Source: CAWCGU01 sp963838095
GTDB lineage: Bacteria > Actinomycetota > Thermoleophilia > Solirubrobacterales > 70-9
DNA: 64,000 nt
Direction of reading: 5' to 3'
Assembly: GCA_963838095.1 (NCBI GenBank)
Contig: CAWIPO010000006.1
Location: forward strand, 930,001-994,000
The notes under the pieces are model-generated. The model saw only the letters and a list, made by a program, of their open reading frames with translations, did no database searches and was not told the DNA's origin. Each line of letters starts with the position of its first letter. Position 1 is the stretch's first letter. Of the stretch, positions 8,768 to 18,165 are shown piece by piece. The position numbers were made by a program, and so were the translations under genes.

Positions 8768-9424
8768 TCACGGGCACTGTCCGTTCGTGCGCTCGTAGAT
8801 CGCCCGCGCGCCGGTCGAGAGCGGGCCGGTCAGCTCGCCGGGCCCCTGGTTCCCCAGGACGAAAAAGCAACGACCCTGAACCCAGTGGACGTTGGCGACG
8901 TGCGGCTTTGACGCCGTCCAGCCCCGCGCCCCAGGAATGCCCGGCACCGTGAAGCGCTCGAAACCCTCAACGGGGCCGAACGCCTCGATCACGGGCAGCC
9001 TCAACTCATGCTCCATGCTGTGCTTCGCGCCCTCCGCGGTCTCGTTGAGTTGGACGTTCGTCACCCCGGCGGTCCGTGGGCCGCTGATCCTCTGGACCGT
9101 GAACGAGATGAATCCCTCGTCGGCCAGTCGCTCCGCGTCGGCCTCCGTCAGGTCGAGCTCGTCCACGAAGGCCTCGACGCCGGTGAAGGTCTCCGGGCTT
9201 CCGATCAGTTCGAATCCGGGCTCCTCGCCGTTGCGCATGAGGAATGGGGTGAGATCCTCGGCGGCTTGAGGGTCCTCGGTGCTTTGGGTGTCCTGGGCAG
9301 CCGGCGTCGCTTCGCCGCCCCCATCGTCGCCACTGTCGCCGCAGGCGCCGAGCGCGAGAGCGAGCGTGGCCAGGAACAGGGCGAGCGCGGTGCGCCCTGC
9401 CCGCTGCTGGTTGGACTGGGTCAT
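8768..9424 (-). CDS. Lipoprotein of unknown function
   Basis: 218 residues from ATG 9424, chosen because AAGGGGGA lies just upstream and a lipoprotein signal begins there (RTALALFLATLALALGAC, lipobox LGAC). A low-complexity acidic linker (residues ~28-55) leads to a compact domain starting DLTPFLMRNGEEPGFELIG. This ends in a segment with two cysteines (VQGRCFFVLGN, TNGQCP) that could pair. I recognise no named family. It diverges from the large kinase gene. Confidence 0.7.
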   Translation of the reverse strand: MTQSNQQRAGRTALALFLATLALALGACGDSGDDGGGEATPAAQDTQSTEDPQAAEDLTPFLMRNGEEPGFELIGSPETFTGVEAFVDELDLTEADAERLADEGFISFTVQRISGPRTAGVTNVQLNETAEGAKHSMEHELRLPVIEAFGPVEGFERFTVPGIPGARGWTASKPHVANVHWVQGRCFFVLGNQGPGELTGPLSTGARAIYERTNGQCP

Positions 9425-9683
9425 TTGATCCCCCTTTGGGTGTGCTGATTGATTGACGGGCTCACAGGGATGCGTCCGTTGATCGCTCATGTCCCAAGCA
9501 TCCGCGCTAACGAGCGCCCGCGCCATGGGCGAGCGGTGGCGAATCGACCAGACGAGGGGGAAGGCGAAGCTTGCCCGCAGGCAACTCACCTTCCCCCGAG
9601 GTAAGGCGCGGCTTGCCGATGGCGTGGGCGGCACCCACCAATAGGCCGTTGCATGACAGGGCGCCACCACGGATGATGTCCGC

Positions 9684-12600
9684 GTGGCTTATCCGCAGGA
9701 CAAGGTCTTGACGTCAGAGCGACCGCTCATCAAGGACCGATACGAGGTGCTTGGGACGCTCGGCGCCGGCGCTGAGGGGCGCGTGGTCAAGGCCCTGGAC
9801 CGCCAGCACCAGCGGTTGATCGCGCTGAAGATCCGCGAGGTGCATGACGAAGGCACGCGCGATGAGCTCCTCAACGAGGCGCGCGTGCTGCTCGCGGTGC
9901 CCCCGCATCCGGCGCTGCCGCTGGTTCGCGAGGACTTCTTCGACGACGACTCGTACATAGTCGCGATGGACTGGGTCGAGGGCACCGACCTGGCGCGGCT
10001 TCTCACCGAGCGGGGGCGGCCGGGACTGGCGCCCTCGAGCGTGCTCGCCTACCTCGCACAGGCGGCCGAGGCGCTGACGCACCTCCACTCCCAGGACCCA
10101 CCCGTGCTTCACGGCGACGTCAAGCCGGCGAACCTGATCCTGACCAAGGGAGGGCGCGTGAAGCTCGTCGACTTTGGTCTCTCCTCGGCTCCGGCAGCAC
10201 CGGGCCGGCGCGCGGGCACGCCGGGCTTTCGCGCCCCCGAGCTCGCTGCGGCCGGAGCGCCGTCGCGTGCCAGCGACGTGTATTCACTCGCGGCGACTGC
10301 GTTCGCGCTGCTGAGCGGCTCAGCGCCCTCGGGCGTGCTGCCGGCGTGGGAGGGCATCGACCCCGCCCAGGCCGAGCAGCTCGAGGCCGCGCTGCGGCTC
10401 GGCCTGGCTACGGACCCGTCCCGCCGTCCCGCCACGCCCGGCGAGCTCGTCGAGAGCCTGCGCACGGGCTGGGGCGCCGCCTTGCCCACCGGCGTGATGA
10501 CCTTCTGCCTCTCTGACATCGAGGGCTCGACGGCGCTTTGGGAGAGCGATCCCGCAGCGATGGCCGAGGCGCTCGTCCGCCACGACGAGATCATCGCCGC
10601 GCAGGTCGAGGCGCGCGGCGGTCGGTTCCTCAAGTCCATGGGCGAGGGCGACTCCACTGTTTCGGTGTTCGAGTCGGCGCGTCATGCTCTCGCCGCCGCT
10701 GTAGCCGCGACCCATGTCCTGCAACAGGAGGACTGGCCCGGCGGGATGCGTCTCGCGGTCCGCTTCGGGCTGCACACGGGCGAGGCCGAGCGACGCGGAG
10801 CTGACTACTTCGGTCCGACCCTCAACCTAGCCGCCCGGCTGCGCGGGCAGGCGGACGGCGGCCAGGTATTCGTCTCGGCGGCGACGGCCGCGCTCGTGGC
10901 GAAACACCTCCCGGCCGGCTGCGAGCTCGTCGACCTCGGTCCGCACCGGCTGCGCGGACTCCGCGCACCGGAGCTGATCCACGCCCTCAAGGGGCCCGGG
11001 ATCAGCGCCCCCCTGCCCGCCGGGGAGTCTCCCTATCGGGGGCTGCTGGCGTTCGAGCCCGACGACCGACGGTTCTTCTTCGGACGCGAAGATGTCGTCG
11101 GGGAGACCCTCGCGCGGCTGGCGCCCGGCCGGCTGCTGGCCGTGACCGGCGCCTCGGGGAGCGGCAAGTCCTCGGTGCTGCGCGCCGGCGTGGTCGGCGC
11201 CGTGCTGGCGGGCGAGATCGGTGGCGTTGAACGGGCCCGGATCCTGACGCCCGACGCCGAGGCGGGGCTCGAGGTGGCCGACGACCCGCGCGAGCTGGTC
11301 ATCGTCGATCAGTTCGAGGAGCTCTACACACTCTGTGAGGACCCGGCGCGCCGCGACGCCTTCATCGACGGCCTGCTCGCACTCTCGTCTCCGGTCGCGA
11401 TCGGCGTCCGCGCCGACCTGTACGGAAGCTTGGGGGACCACCCGGAGCTCGCGCGAGCGGTCGCAGACAACCAGGTCCTGCTCGGGACGATGAGCCACGA
11501 CGAGCTCAAGCGCGCGATCACCGAACCCGCACGGGTGGCCGGCCTTCGACTCGAGCCGGGGCTCGTCGAGCTGATCCTGCGCGACGTCGCGCGCGAGCCT
11601 GGCGCCCTGCCGCTGCTCTCCCATGCGCTGCGCGTGACCTGGGAACAGCGCGACGGACGGACCCTCACGGTCGAGGGATACCGCGCCAGCGGCGGCGTCG
11701 CGTCGGCGCTCGCGCGGACCGCCGACTCGGTCGTGGAGGCGGTGCCGCCCGATCGCCAGGCGCTCATGCGCAACCTCTTCCTGCGCCTGACGGAGCTGGG
11801 CGAGGGGATCGAGGACACGCGGCGCCGCGTCGCGGTCGACGAGCTGGTTCCCGAGGGGGCCGCCCCGGCGGAGGTCCAGGCGTTGCTCGACCGGCTGGCG
11901 GAGGCGAGGCTCGTGACGCTCGGCGAGGGAACGGCGGAGGTCGCCCACGAGGTCCTGATCCGTGAGTGGCCGATGCTGCGCACCTGGCTGGAGGAGGACC
12001 GCGCCGGTATCCGCCTGCACCGCGAGCTGGGTGACGCGGTCCGCCGCTGGGAGGCGGGAGGCGGGGAACCCGGCGATCTATATCGGGGCACGAGGCTCGC
12101 CGCGGCGGTGGAATGGGCGCAATCGCACTCGGACGCGCTGAATGCGGGCGAGCGCGCATTCCTGGACGCGAGCGTCGCGGAGTCGGAGCGCGAGCGCCGC
12201 ACGCAGCTCCGGGCGAACCGGCGGTTGCGGACCCTGCTCGGCGGTGTTGGTGTCCTACTCATCGCCGCCGTGATCGCCGGGGTGCTCGCGCTGCGCCAAA
12301 GCGACCAGGCGCGCGACTCAGCCCGCACCGCCGACGCTCAGCGCCTCGGCGCCCAAGCGCTTCTCGACGAAAGCTTGGAGCGCAGCCTCCTGCTCGCGCA
12401 GGCGGGGCGCACGCTCGATGACTCCGTTGCCACGCGTGGCTACCTGCTCTCGGCCTTGGTACGGCGCCCGGCCGCGATCGGGGTGATCGAAAGAGACTTC
12501 TTAGGAGTCGCGGCGCTGGCACTCAGCCCCGACGAGGGGGTCCTCGCGGCCGCAGGGTTCAACGGAAAGGTCGTCCTTTTCGACACCGGGACGCGTGAGC

Positions 12601-14384
12601 CCATCGGCCCGCCCCTGCAGGCCAGTGGCGGGGTCGAGTTCTCGCCAGACGGCAGGCTGCTCGCGGTCGCCGGCCGCCAGAGCGTGAAACTCATCGATGT
12701 CTCCACCGGGGAAACGGTCCGCGAGATCGAGGTGGGCGCCTATCCAGGCGACCCGGAGATGGATACATTCGTCGACGCCCGCTTTTCGGACGACTCGCGC
12801 ACCCTCGTCGTGATCCTCCAGTCGAATGGGTTCGAACCGGGACCGGCGTACCCGAGGCGCTACGACACGCGCACCGGCGAGCCCCTGGGTCCCGCCGTTC
12901 GCATCGGCCACTTTGCGGGCGCAGTTCCCACGGTAGCGTCGCAGCGCGACCGCCTGGTCTTCATCCAGCCCGATTCCACCCTCGTGGTCGACGCGGCAAC
13001 GCTGCAGGTGCTGCGCCGGATCCCGGTCGGAGGTTTCGTCGGCGGGCTCTCGCCGGACGGGCGCAGTGTCGCCCTCGGCGCCCCTAACGGAGGCGTCTCC
13101 ATCCTCGATCTCCGCTCGGGCGAGCTGCGGACGCTGAAGGGCCGGCACGAGGACCGGGTTCACGGACTCGTGTTCACGCCTGACGGCCGGACCCTGATGA
13201 CCCGCAGCGACGACGGCAAAGTGCTGGTCTGGGACGTCGAGTCGGGGCGGGTTCGGGAGACCCTGGCGGGCCATACCGGCCCCGTTCCCACTTTCACGCT
13301 CGACGAGGACGGGCGCACGCTCTACACCGGTGGGCTGGACGACCGGATCGTCGTCTGGGATATCGCCGGCGGTCGTCGCCTCGCACGTCCGTTCGCGGAG
13401 CCGTTCCAAAGATCCGGGCTGTTGCTCGATTACCCACCGCCGCTCGCGGTCAGCCCGGCCGGCGAGACGGTCGCCGCCGGGCTCCCGGATGGCGGCATAC
13501 GCCTGCACGACACCCGCACGCTGCGTCGCCTGCCCGACCTGCCGGGGCTCGAGGGTGAGCCTGTTTGGGCGGTCGAGTTCAGCCCCGACGGGGAGACGAT
13601 CGCCGTCACAGGTGAGAGTGGCACCATGGAGCTGCGCGACGCGGAGAGCGGCCGGCGGGTGCGCCCGCCGCTGCCCGGCTTCGACGCGCCCGTTCAGGCG
13701 GTGGCGTTCTCACCGGACGGCGGCCGCCTCGGCGTTGCGGATCTCGACCGCAACCTGCGGGTACTGGATCTGGAAACCGGCGATGTCGAGCGGACGGAGC
13801 TGCCCGGGTTCCCCATCAGCATGTCCTTCAGCCCCGACAGCGCGCTGCTGGCGATCGGGCTCAGGGACGCCGACAGTGAGCTGCGCGACGCTGATTCGCT
13901 GGAGGTCGTGGACCACCTCGGGAACCCCACAGGCGATATCGATCGCTGGGTCCGGTTCTCGCCCGACGGCAGCTTGCTCGCCGTCAGCAGCGATGCGGGC
14001 TACACGCAGCTGTGGGACGTGTCCAGCCGTAAGCCGATCGGCGCTCCGCTGGCCGGCCCCGAGGGCTTCGTGCTCAACGCGGAGTTCTCGCCTGACGGAC
14101 GGATGCTCGCGACGACCAGCGATCACGGCGGCGTGACCCTCTGGGATGTGGACTCGCGTCGTGCGCTCGGAACCCTTCCCGGGCGCTTCAGCGCCGTGTC
14201 TGCCCGCTTCTCCTCTGACGGCCGCCGGCTCTTCGTGTTGCACGACAACGGTGAGGCGGCGCGCTGGGAGGTGAACCCGGACGTGTGGTCGCAGTACGCG
14301 TGCAGCGTCGCTGGGCGGGAGCTGACGGAAGCGGAGTGGGAGGAGCTGGTCCCGGGCCAGGACTACCGACCGGTCTGCTCCTAG
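9684..14384 (+). CDS. Multidomain signalling protein: Ser/Thr kinase, class III nucleotidyl cyclase, nSTAND ATPase, TM helix, WD40 propeller
   Basis: 1,566 residues from GTG 9684. Kinase domain ~20-260: Gly loop GTLGAGAEG, Lys49, catalytic loop HGDVKPAN (143-150), DFG 163-165. Class III cyclase domain ~270-435: metal Asp278 (SDIEGST), second metal Asp323 (GEGD), and N381/R385 (NLAAR), so the catalytic residues look complete. nSTAND/AAA-like ATPase from ~450: Walker A GASGSGKSS at ~489-497, Walker B LVIVDQFEE at ~538-546. One TM helix (~851-872) precedes at least 11 WD40-like repeats (FSPDG-x-LA-x-V-x-WD) from ~930 to the end. Orientation predicts enzymatic domains inside and propeller outside, or a tethered cytoplasmic sensor. 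The convergent FHA-HTH gene overlaps its stop by 4 bases and is a plausible phospho-dependent partner. Confidence 0.9.
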   Translation: MAYPQDKVLTSERPLIKDRYEVLGTLGAGAEGRVVKALDRQHQRLIALKIREVHDEGTRDELLNEARVLLAVPPHPALPLVREDFFDDDSYIVAMDWVEGTDLARLLTERGRPGLAPSSVLAYLAQAAEALTHLHSQDPPVLHGDVKPANLILTKGGRVKLVDFGLSSAPAAPGRRAGTPGFRAPELAAAGAPSRASDVYSLAATAFALLSGSAPSGVLPAWEGIDPAQAEQLEAALRLGLATDPSRRPATPGELVESLRTGWGAALPTGVMTFCLSDIEGSTALWESDPAAMAEALVRHDEIIAAQVEARGGRFLKSMGEGDSTVSVFESARHALAAAVAATHVLQQEDWPGGMRLAVRFGLHTGEAERRGADYFGPTLNLAARLRGQADGGQVFVSAATAALVAKHLPAGCELVDLGPHRLRGLRAPELIHALKGPGISAPLPAGESPYRGLLAFEPDDRRFFFGREDVVGETLARLAPGRLLAVTGASGSGKSSVLRAGVVGAVLAGEIGGVERARILTPDAEAGLEVADDPRELVIVDQFEELYTLCEDPARRDAFIDGLLALSSPVAIGVRADLYGSLGDHPELARAVADNQVLLGTMSHDELKRAITEPARVAGLRLEPGLVELILRDVAREPGALPLLSHALRVTWEQRDGRTLTVEGYRASGGVASALARTADSVVEAVPPDRQALMRNLFLRLTELGEGIEDTRRRVAVDELVPEGAAPAEVQALLDRLAEARLVTLGEGTAEVAHEVLIREWPMLRTWLEEDRAGIRLHRELGDAVRRWEAGGGEPGDLYRGTRLAAAVEWAQSHSDALNAGERAFLDASVAESERERRTQLRANRRLRTLLGGVGVLLIAAVIAGVLALRQSDQARDSARTADAQRLGAQALLDESLERSLLLAQAGRTLDDSVATRGYLLSALVRRPAAIGVIERDFLGVAALALSPDEGVLAAAGFNGKVVLFDTGTREPIGPPLQASGGVEFSPDGRLLAVAGRQSVKLIDVSTGETVREIEVGAYPGDPEMDTFVDARFSDDSRTLVVILQSNGFEPGPAYPRRYDTRTGEPLGPAVRIGHFAGAVPTVASQRDRLVFIQPDSTLVVDAATLQVLRRIPVGGFVGGLSPDGRSVALGAPNGGVSILDLRSGELRTLKGRHEDRVHGLVFTPDGRTLMTRSDDGKVLVWDVESGRVRETLAGHTGPVPTFTLDEDGRTLYTGGLDDRIVVWDIAGGRRLARPFAEPFQRSGLLLDYPPPLAVSPAGETVAAGLPDGGIRLHDTRTLRRLPDLPGLEGEPVWAVEFSPDGETIAVTGESGTMELRDAESGRRVRPPLPGFDAPVQAVAFSPDGGRLGVADLDRNLRVLDLETGDVERTELPGFPISMSFSPDSALLAIGLRDADSELRDADSLEVVDHLGNPTGDIDRWVRFSPDGSLLAVSSDAGYTQLWDVSSRKPIGAPLAGPEGFVLNAEFSPDGRMLATTSDHGGVTLWDVDSRRALGTLPGRFSAVSARFSSDGRRLFVLHDNGEAARWEVNPDVWSQYACSVAGRELTEAEWEELVPGQDYRPVCS

Positions 14385-14989
14385 CTGTCGGCCGATTCGC
14401 TTGCGCGCAGCTGCGTCAGGGAGACGGCGCCGCGCCTCAGCGCCTCGTTGGCGAGCCGGGCGCGGCGGTGAGAGTCGCCGGCCGGGACGCCGAACTTGTC
14501 GTAGAGGTTGGCGAGGTGCTGCTTGACGGCGGCCGGGGTGATCACGAGCTCCTCGGCGATCCCGCGGGTCGCGGCGGGCTCGGTGAACATGTCGCGGTCG
14601 AGCAGAGGGCGGCAGAGGGCGACGAGGACGTCAAACTCGCGCGGCGTCAGCGAGGGCGGGGCATCCTCGGCCTCGGTCACGGCGCCTCCGGCGCTGAGCG
14701 GATCGCGGAAGATGAGGCGGGTCTGGCCCACCCGGATCTCGTCAGCGTGGCGCAGCCGATACGAGGACCAGATGCGCTCGCCGTTGACCCACGTGCCGTT
14801 TGAGGAGCCGAGATCGGTAACGCACCAGCCCGCTGGGAACCGCTCGAGGACAGCATGCAGGTGACTTGCGGTGGGATCGTCCTCGAGCGCGACGTCGTTC
14901 TCGGCGGCTTTGCCGACGGTCGTCCGGTCGGTTTCGAGCGTGAACCGCCAGCTGTGAGGGCCGGAGCTCACCTCGATCTGCGGGTGCAT
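14381..14989 (-). CDS. FHA-domain protein with a C-terminal LuxR/GerE-like HTH
   Basis: 202 residues. N-terminal FHA domain (~15-95) with the phosphothreonine-binding core GSSNGTWVNG near residue 61 and HLHAVLER before it. After a linker (~100-112) comes LTPREFDVLVALCRPLL and a helix-turn-helix TPAAVKQHLANLYDKFGV. This architecture fits a transcription regulator whose activity or partner is set by Thr phosphorylation. The gene is convergent with the kinase/cyclase gene, stops overlapping by 4 bases, which suggests a functional pair; that link is inference. Confidence 0.85.
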   Translation of the reverse strand: MHPQIEVSSGPHSWRFTLETDRTTVGKAAENDVALEDDPTASHLHAVLERFPAGWCVTDLGSSNGTWVNGERIWSSYRLRHADEIRVGQTRLIFRDPLSAGGAVTEAEDAPPSLTPREFDVLVALCRPLLDRDMFTEPAATRGIAEELVITPAAVKQHLANLYDKFGVPAGDSHRRARLANEALRRGAVSLTQLRASESADS

Positions 14990-15017
14990 AAGAGGCCAAG
15001 CGTATGAGCAACAGCAG

Positions 15018-15106
15018 CGGAGAGGGTGGGATTCGAACCCACGAGGCAGCTTTCACCGCCCACGCGATTTCCAGTCGCGCACCTTAAGCCTCTCGGTCAC
15101 CTCTCC
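15018..15106 (-). tRNA. tRNA-Ser(GGA)
   Basis: Complete cloverleaf with a class II long variable arm. Acceptor stem GGAGAGG/CCTCTCC, discriminator G, anticodon loop CTGGAAA (anticodon GGA, reads UCC/UCU), T-arm GTGGGTTCGAATCCCAC. The 3' CCA is not encoded. Confidence 0.97.
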
Positions 15107-15141
15107 GGGGCTGCCGGAAGGGTAGAGCGGTCGGGCCCGGA

Positions 15142-15468
15142 TTACGCCTGCGACGGGGGAGGGGGAGGCGGTGCGGGTGCCGGAGGCGGAGGCGGCTGCA
15201 GGGCGGCGTATTGGGCGGCGTACTCCTCGTCACTGAGAGCCCCCGACTCGTGCAGCTTCTGCAGCGAGAGCAGGCGCTCGTGGGTCGAGGGCGGGCCCTG
15301 CCTGCTGGTGTCGATCAGGATCACCGTCCCGGTGAGGATCGGGGTGAGGAAGAGCCCGAGCAGGAAGAACCCCGTGAACCCGTGGCCCCTGTGCTCGCCG
15401 ATCTTGGCGAACAGGTAGGCGAGGCCGATCCAGATGATCGCGATGACGATGATTACCGCGGCGGTCAC
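15142..15468 (-). CDS. Two-helix membrane protein with a SHOCT motif
   Basis: 108 residues from GTG 15468. Two hydrophobic helices (residues ~2-21 and ~31-51) are separated by the short basic loop AKIGEHRGHG. A cytosolic SHOCT helix-turn follows (ERLLSLQKLHESGALSDEEYAAQYAAL), and the protein ends in a Pro/Ala-rich tail. SHOCT modules are short oligomerisation elements at the ends of many bacterial proteins. Function is unknown. Confidence 0.75.
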   Translation of the reverse strand: MTAAVIIVIAIIWIGLAYLFAKIGEHRGHGFTGFFLLGLFLTPILTGTVILIDTSRQGPPSTHERLLSLQKLHESGALSDEEYAAQYAALQPPPPPAPAPPPPPPSQA

Positions 15469-15578
15469 TCGCTAGTACCTCCCTCCAGAAGCGCCAGCCT
15501 AAACGTTAGGGTGCTGTCTCGAGGGGATGCCGAACGGGCGGCAGGTGTCCCGACACCGCGACCCTGAGGAGGGAAGCC

Positions 15579-15896
15579 GTGAGCAAGATGTCCGAGGAGT
15601 TCAGGCTGGAGCTTCCGCAGGCAAACGCCCAGCAGGTCTGCGTCAGCGCAATCGAGAGCCTGGGATGGAAGATGCCTGAGAGCCAGCCGGACCGGGTGGT
15701 GGCGAAGACCGGCTGGGGCGCTTTCAAGAACCCCGGCTCGATCGAGATCCTTTTGGTCGACGCCGGCGGTACGGCAACCGCCGTGCAGATGAACGGCAGC
15801 ATCGCCCAGATCGGCCCGATCGCGAAGCGTAATCTCGGTAAGAGCATGAATCAGCTCCGGGAGGCGATCAACTCGGCCGCGGGGGTGCCCGCCTAG
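15579..15896 (+). CDS. Small cytosolic protein of unknown function
   Basis: 105 residues from GTG 15579, preceded by GAGGAGGGA. It reads as one alpha/beta domain (FRLELPQANAQQVCVSAIESLGW, then three beta strands to AVQMNGS, and a C-terminal helix). No signal or membrane segment and no family recognised. It lies 5 bases before the ytoQ-like gene, so the two probably form one transcript. Confidence 0.7.
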   Translation: MSKMSEEFRLELPQANAQQVCVSAIESLGWKMPESQPDRVVAKTGWGAFKNPGSIEILLVDAGGTATAVQMNGSIAQIGPIAKRNLGKSMNQLREAINSAAGVPA

Positions 15897-15900
15897 GCGC

Positions 15901-16356
15901 ATGCCCGAGACGGGAACGTGGAACGTCTACCTCGCGGGGGAGATCCACTCGGATTGGCGCGAGCGGATCGCCGAGGGCGCCCGCGAGGCCGGGCTGCCGG
16001 TGACGTTCACTGGTCCGGTCACCGACCACGCGGCCTCCGATGACGTCGGCGTCGACATCCTCGGGCCCGAGAGCGACAAGTTCTGGCACGACCACAAGGG
16101 AGCCGGGGTCAACGCCGTCCGCACCCAGACGCTGGTCCGCGACGCCGACGTAGTCGTCGTCCGCTTCGGCGAGAAGTACAAGCAGTGGAACGCCGCCTTC
16201 GACGCCGGCTTCGCCGCTGCGCTCGGGAAGCCGATTGTCACCCTCCACTCGCCCGAGCACGACCACGCCTTGAAGGAGATCGACCGGGCGGCGATGGCGA
16301 CGGCGGAGTCGCCCGAGCAGGTGGTGGAGATCCTGGGCTACGTGACGCGCGCCTGA
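15901..16356 (+). CDS. ytoQ: YtoQ-family protein (nucleoside deoxyribosyltransferase-like fold)
   Basis: 151 residues. The family signatures are clear: VYLAGEIHSDWRERI at the start, VTFTGPVTDHAASDDVG, the NAVRTQTLVRDADVVVVRFGEKYKQWNAAFDAGFAAALGKP block, and a His/Glu-containing tail. YtoQ proteins resemble nucleoside 2-deoxyribosyltransferases but have no established reaction. Confidence 0.9.
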   Translation: MPETGTWNVYLAGEIHSDWRERIAEGAREAGLPVTFTGPVTDHAASDDVGVDILGPESDKFWHDHKGAGVNAVRTQTLVRDADVVVVRFGEKYKQWNAAFDAGFAAALGKPIVTLHSPEHDHALKEIDRAAMATAESPEQVVEILGYVTRA

Positions 16357-16363
16357 GCCGGCC

Positions 16364-17725
16364 CTAGGCGGGAACCGGTGCGTCGGGCAGACGCTCGAGC
16401 GCCGCCTCCATGTCCGCCTCGGAGAACTCGAGGTCCTCCAGCTTGCCCGCGAGGTACGCCTCGTACGCGGACATGTCGAAGTGGCCGTGCCCCGAGAGGT
16501 TGAACAGGATCACCCGCTCCTCACCGGCCTGCTTTGCCACCTCGGCCTCGTCGAAGACCGCTCGGATCGCGTGCGCGGGCTCCGGGCCGGGGATGATCGC
16601 TTCCGTGCGGGCGAATCGCACCGCCGCCTCGAAGGCGGCCGTCTGGGCGTAGGCGCGGGCCTCGATCACCCCCGCCTTGACCAGGCCGCACAGGCTCGGC
16701 GCGTCGCCGTGGTAGCGCAGCCCGCCGGCGTGCACCGGGGGTGGGACGAAGTCGTGGCCGAGCGTGTACATCGGCACCAGCGGCGTCAGGCCGACGGTGT
16801 CGCCGAAGTCGTAGCGGTACGCGCCGCGGGTGAGAGTGGGACAAGCGGCGGGCTCGGCGGCGACGAAGCGCGTCTCGCGTCCGTCACGGAGGTTGGCGCG
16901 CACGAACGGGTACGCGATCCCGGCGAAGTTCGAGCCACCGCCGACGCAGCCGATCACCACGTCCGGGTACTCCCCGGCGAGCTCCATCTGCGCGATCGAC
17001 TCCTGGCCGATCACCGTCTGGTGCAGGCAAACGTGGTTCAGCACTGAGCCGAGCGAGTACTTGGTGTCGTCGTTCGAAGCCGCGATCTCGACCGCCTCCG
17101 AGATTGCGATCCCAAGGCTGCCGGTGGGATGGCCCGCCTGCGAGCGGCCCGCGTCGGTGAGGTCCGACGGGCTGCGATGAACGCTGCCGCCCCAGGTCTC
17201 GATCATCGCCCGCCGGTACGGCTTCTGGTCATAGGAGATCCCGACCATGAACACCTCGCACTCGAGCTCGAAGAGCTGGCAGGCAAGCGCGATCGCGGAA
17301 CCCCACTGGCCGGCACCGGTCTCGGTGACGATCTTCCTGACCCCCTCGCGGTGGTTGTAGTAGGCCTGCGCGACGGCCGTGTTCGGCTTGTGCGAGCCGG
17401 CCGGCGAGACGCCCTCGTACTTGTAGTAGATGTGCGCGGGCGTGTCGAGCGCGCGCTCGAGCCGGTACGCGCGATAAAGCGGCGTCGGCCGCCACAGCTT
17501 GTAGACGTCCCGTACCTCCTCGGGAATCTCGATCTCGGGCTCCGCCGAGACCTCCTGCTCGATCAGGCCCATCGGGAACAGCGGCGCCAGATCGTCGGGA
17601 CCGAGCGGCTCCTTCGTGCCCGGGTGAAGCGGCGGCAGCGGCTCCCCCGGCATGTCCGGCATCAGGTTCACCCAATGCGTCGGGATCTCGGACTCGGGCA
17701 GAGGAAATGTGGTCTCGTCGCTCAC
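16364..17725 (-). CDS. TrpB2-type tryptophan synthase beta-like PLP enzyme
   Basis: 453 residues, the length of the TrpB2 subfamily (longer N-terminus than TrpB1). The PLP lysine is K113 in AGSHKPNTA, and the phosphate-binding loop is the GGGSNFAG run in the middle. TrpB2 enzymes make tryptophan from serine and indole but do not pair with TrpA in the usual way. No trp genes are adjacent, so it may act in indole salvage or another serine condensation. The family call is firm; the physiological substrate is not. Confidence 0.92.
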   Translation of the reverse strand: MSDETTFPLPESEIPTHWVNLMPDMPGEPLPPLHPGTKEPLGPDDLAPLFPMGLIEQEVSAEPEIEIPEEVRDVYKLWRPTPLYRAYRLERALDTPAHIYYKYEGVSPAGSHKPNTAVAQAYYNHREGVRKIVTETGAGQWGSAIALACQLFELECEVFMVGISYDQKPYRRAMIETWGGSVHRSPSDLTDAGRSQAGHPTGSLGIAISEAVEIAASNDDTKYSLGSVLNHVCLHQTVIGQESIAQMELAGEYPDVVIGCVGGGSNFAGIAYPFVRANLRDGRETRFVAAEPAACPTLTRGAYRYDFGDTVGLTPLVPMYTLGHDFVPPPVHAGGLRYHGDAPSLCGLVKAGVIEARAYAQTAAFEAAVRFARTEAIIPGPEPAHAIRAVFDEAEVAKQAGEERVILFNLSGHGHFDMSAYEAYLAGKLEDLEFSEADMEAALERLPDAPVPA

Positions 17726-17739
17726 CGGTTCTCAGTAAA

Positions 17740-18165
17740 TCAAGACACCGTTACGAGGATCGTGCGCCGCTCTGCGACCGTCGCGTCCGAGCCCGGACCT
17801 ACGTACTCCAGCTCAATCGAAGCTTCGCCTGACTCGAGGGCGCGGAACTTCAGGATCGCGGTGCCTCCCGCACCGACGATCTGCTCGTCGGTCTCGCTCG
17901 GCTCGTAGTCCTGGCCGCTGTACTCGACGGGCCCATCCTTCAGCGGCTTGGTGAGCTTCCAGCTGTAGCCGGTTGAGGGGTTCGATTCAAGCGTGATCTC
18001 GAACACGCTGTCCGCGGCGACTTCGATCGGGCCCTTAGGGTCGTCGAAGCGCTCGGGAGCAGTGGGGTCGCCGCCGTTGTCGCCGTCGTCATCGCCGCAC
18101 CCGCTCGCGGCAGGGAGCGTCAGCGCCAGAACCAGCAGTGGCGCAACTGCAAGCCGGAGCATCAA
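17740..18165 (-). CDS. Lipoprotein with a chagasin-like (I42) cysteine-protease-inhibitor domain
   Basis: 141 residues. The signal ends in the lipobox AASGC and is followed by an acidic linker. The domain shows the family loop NPSTGYSW (~68-75), a GGxx loop (VGAGGTAILKFRA) and the closing strand SIELEYVGP. I42 proteins inhibit papain-family proteases with three loops. In bacteria the target is usually unknown. It overlaps the NTF2-like gene upstream by 4 bases (ATGA). Confidence 0.85.
   Translation of the reverse strand: MMLRLAVAPLLVLALTLPAASGCGDDDGDNGGDPTAPERFDDPKGPIEVAADSVFEITLESNPSTGYSWKLTKPLKDGPVEYSGQDYEPSETDEQIVGAGGTAILKFRALESGEASIELEYVGPGSDATVAERRTILVTVS

Noticed and set aside
12820..12850. 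tRNA T-arm-like GGTTCGAACC
   Set aside because: It lies within a WD40 repeat of the large gene and no cloverleaf forms around it.
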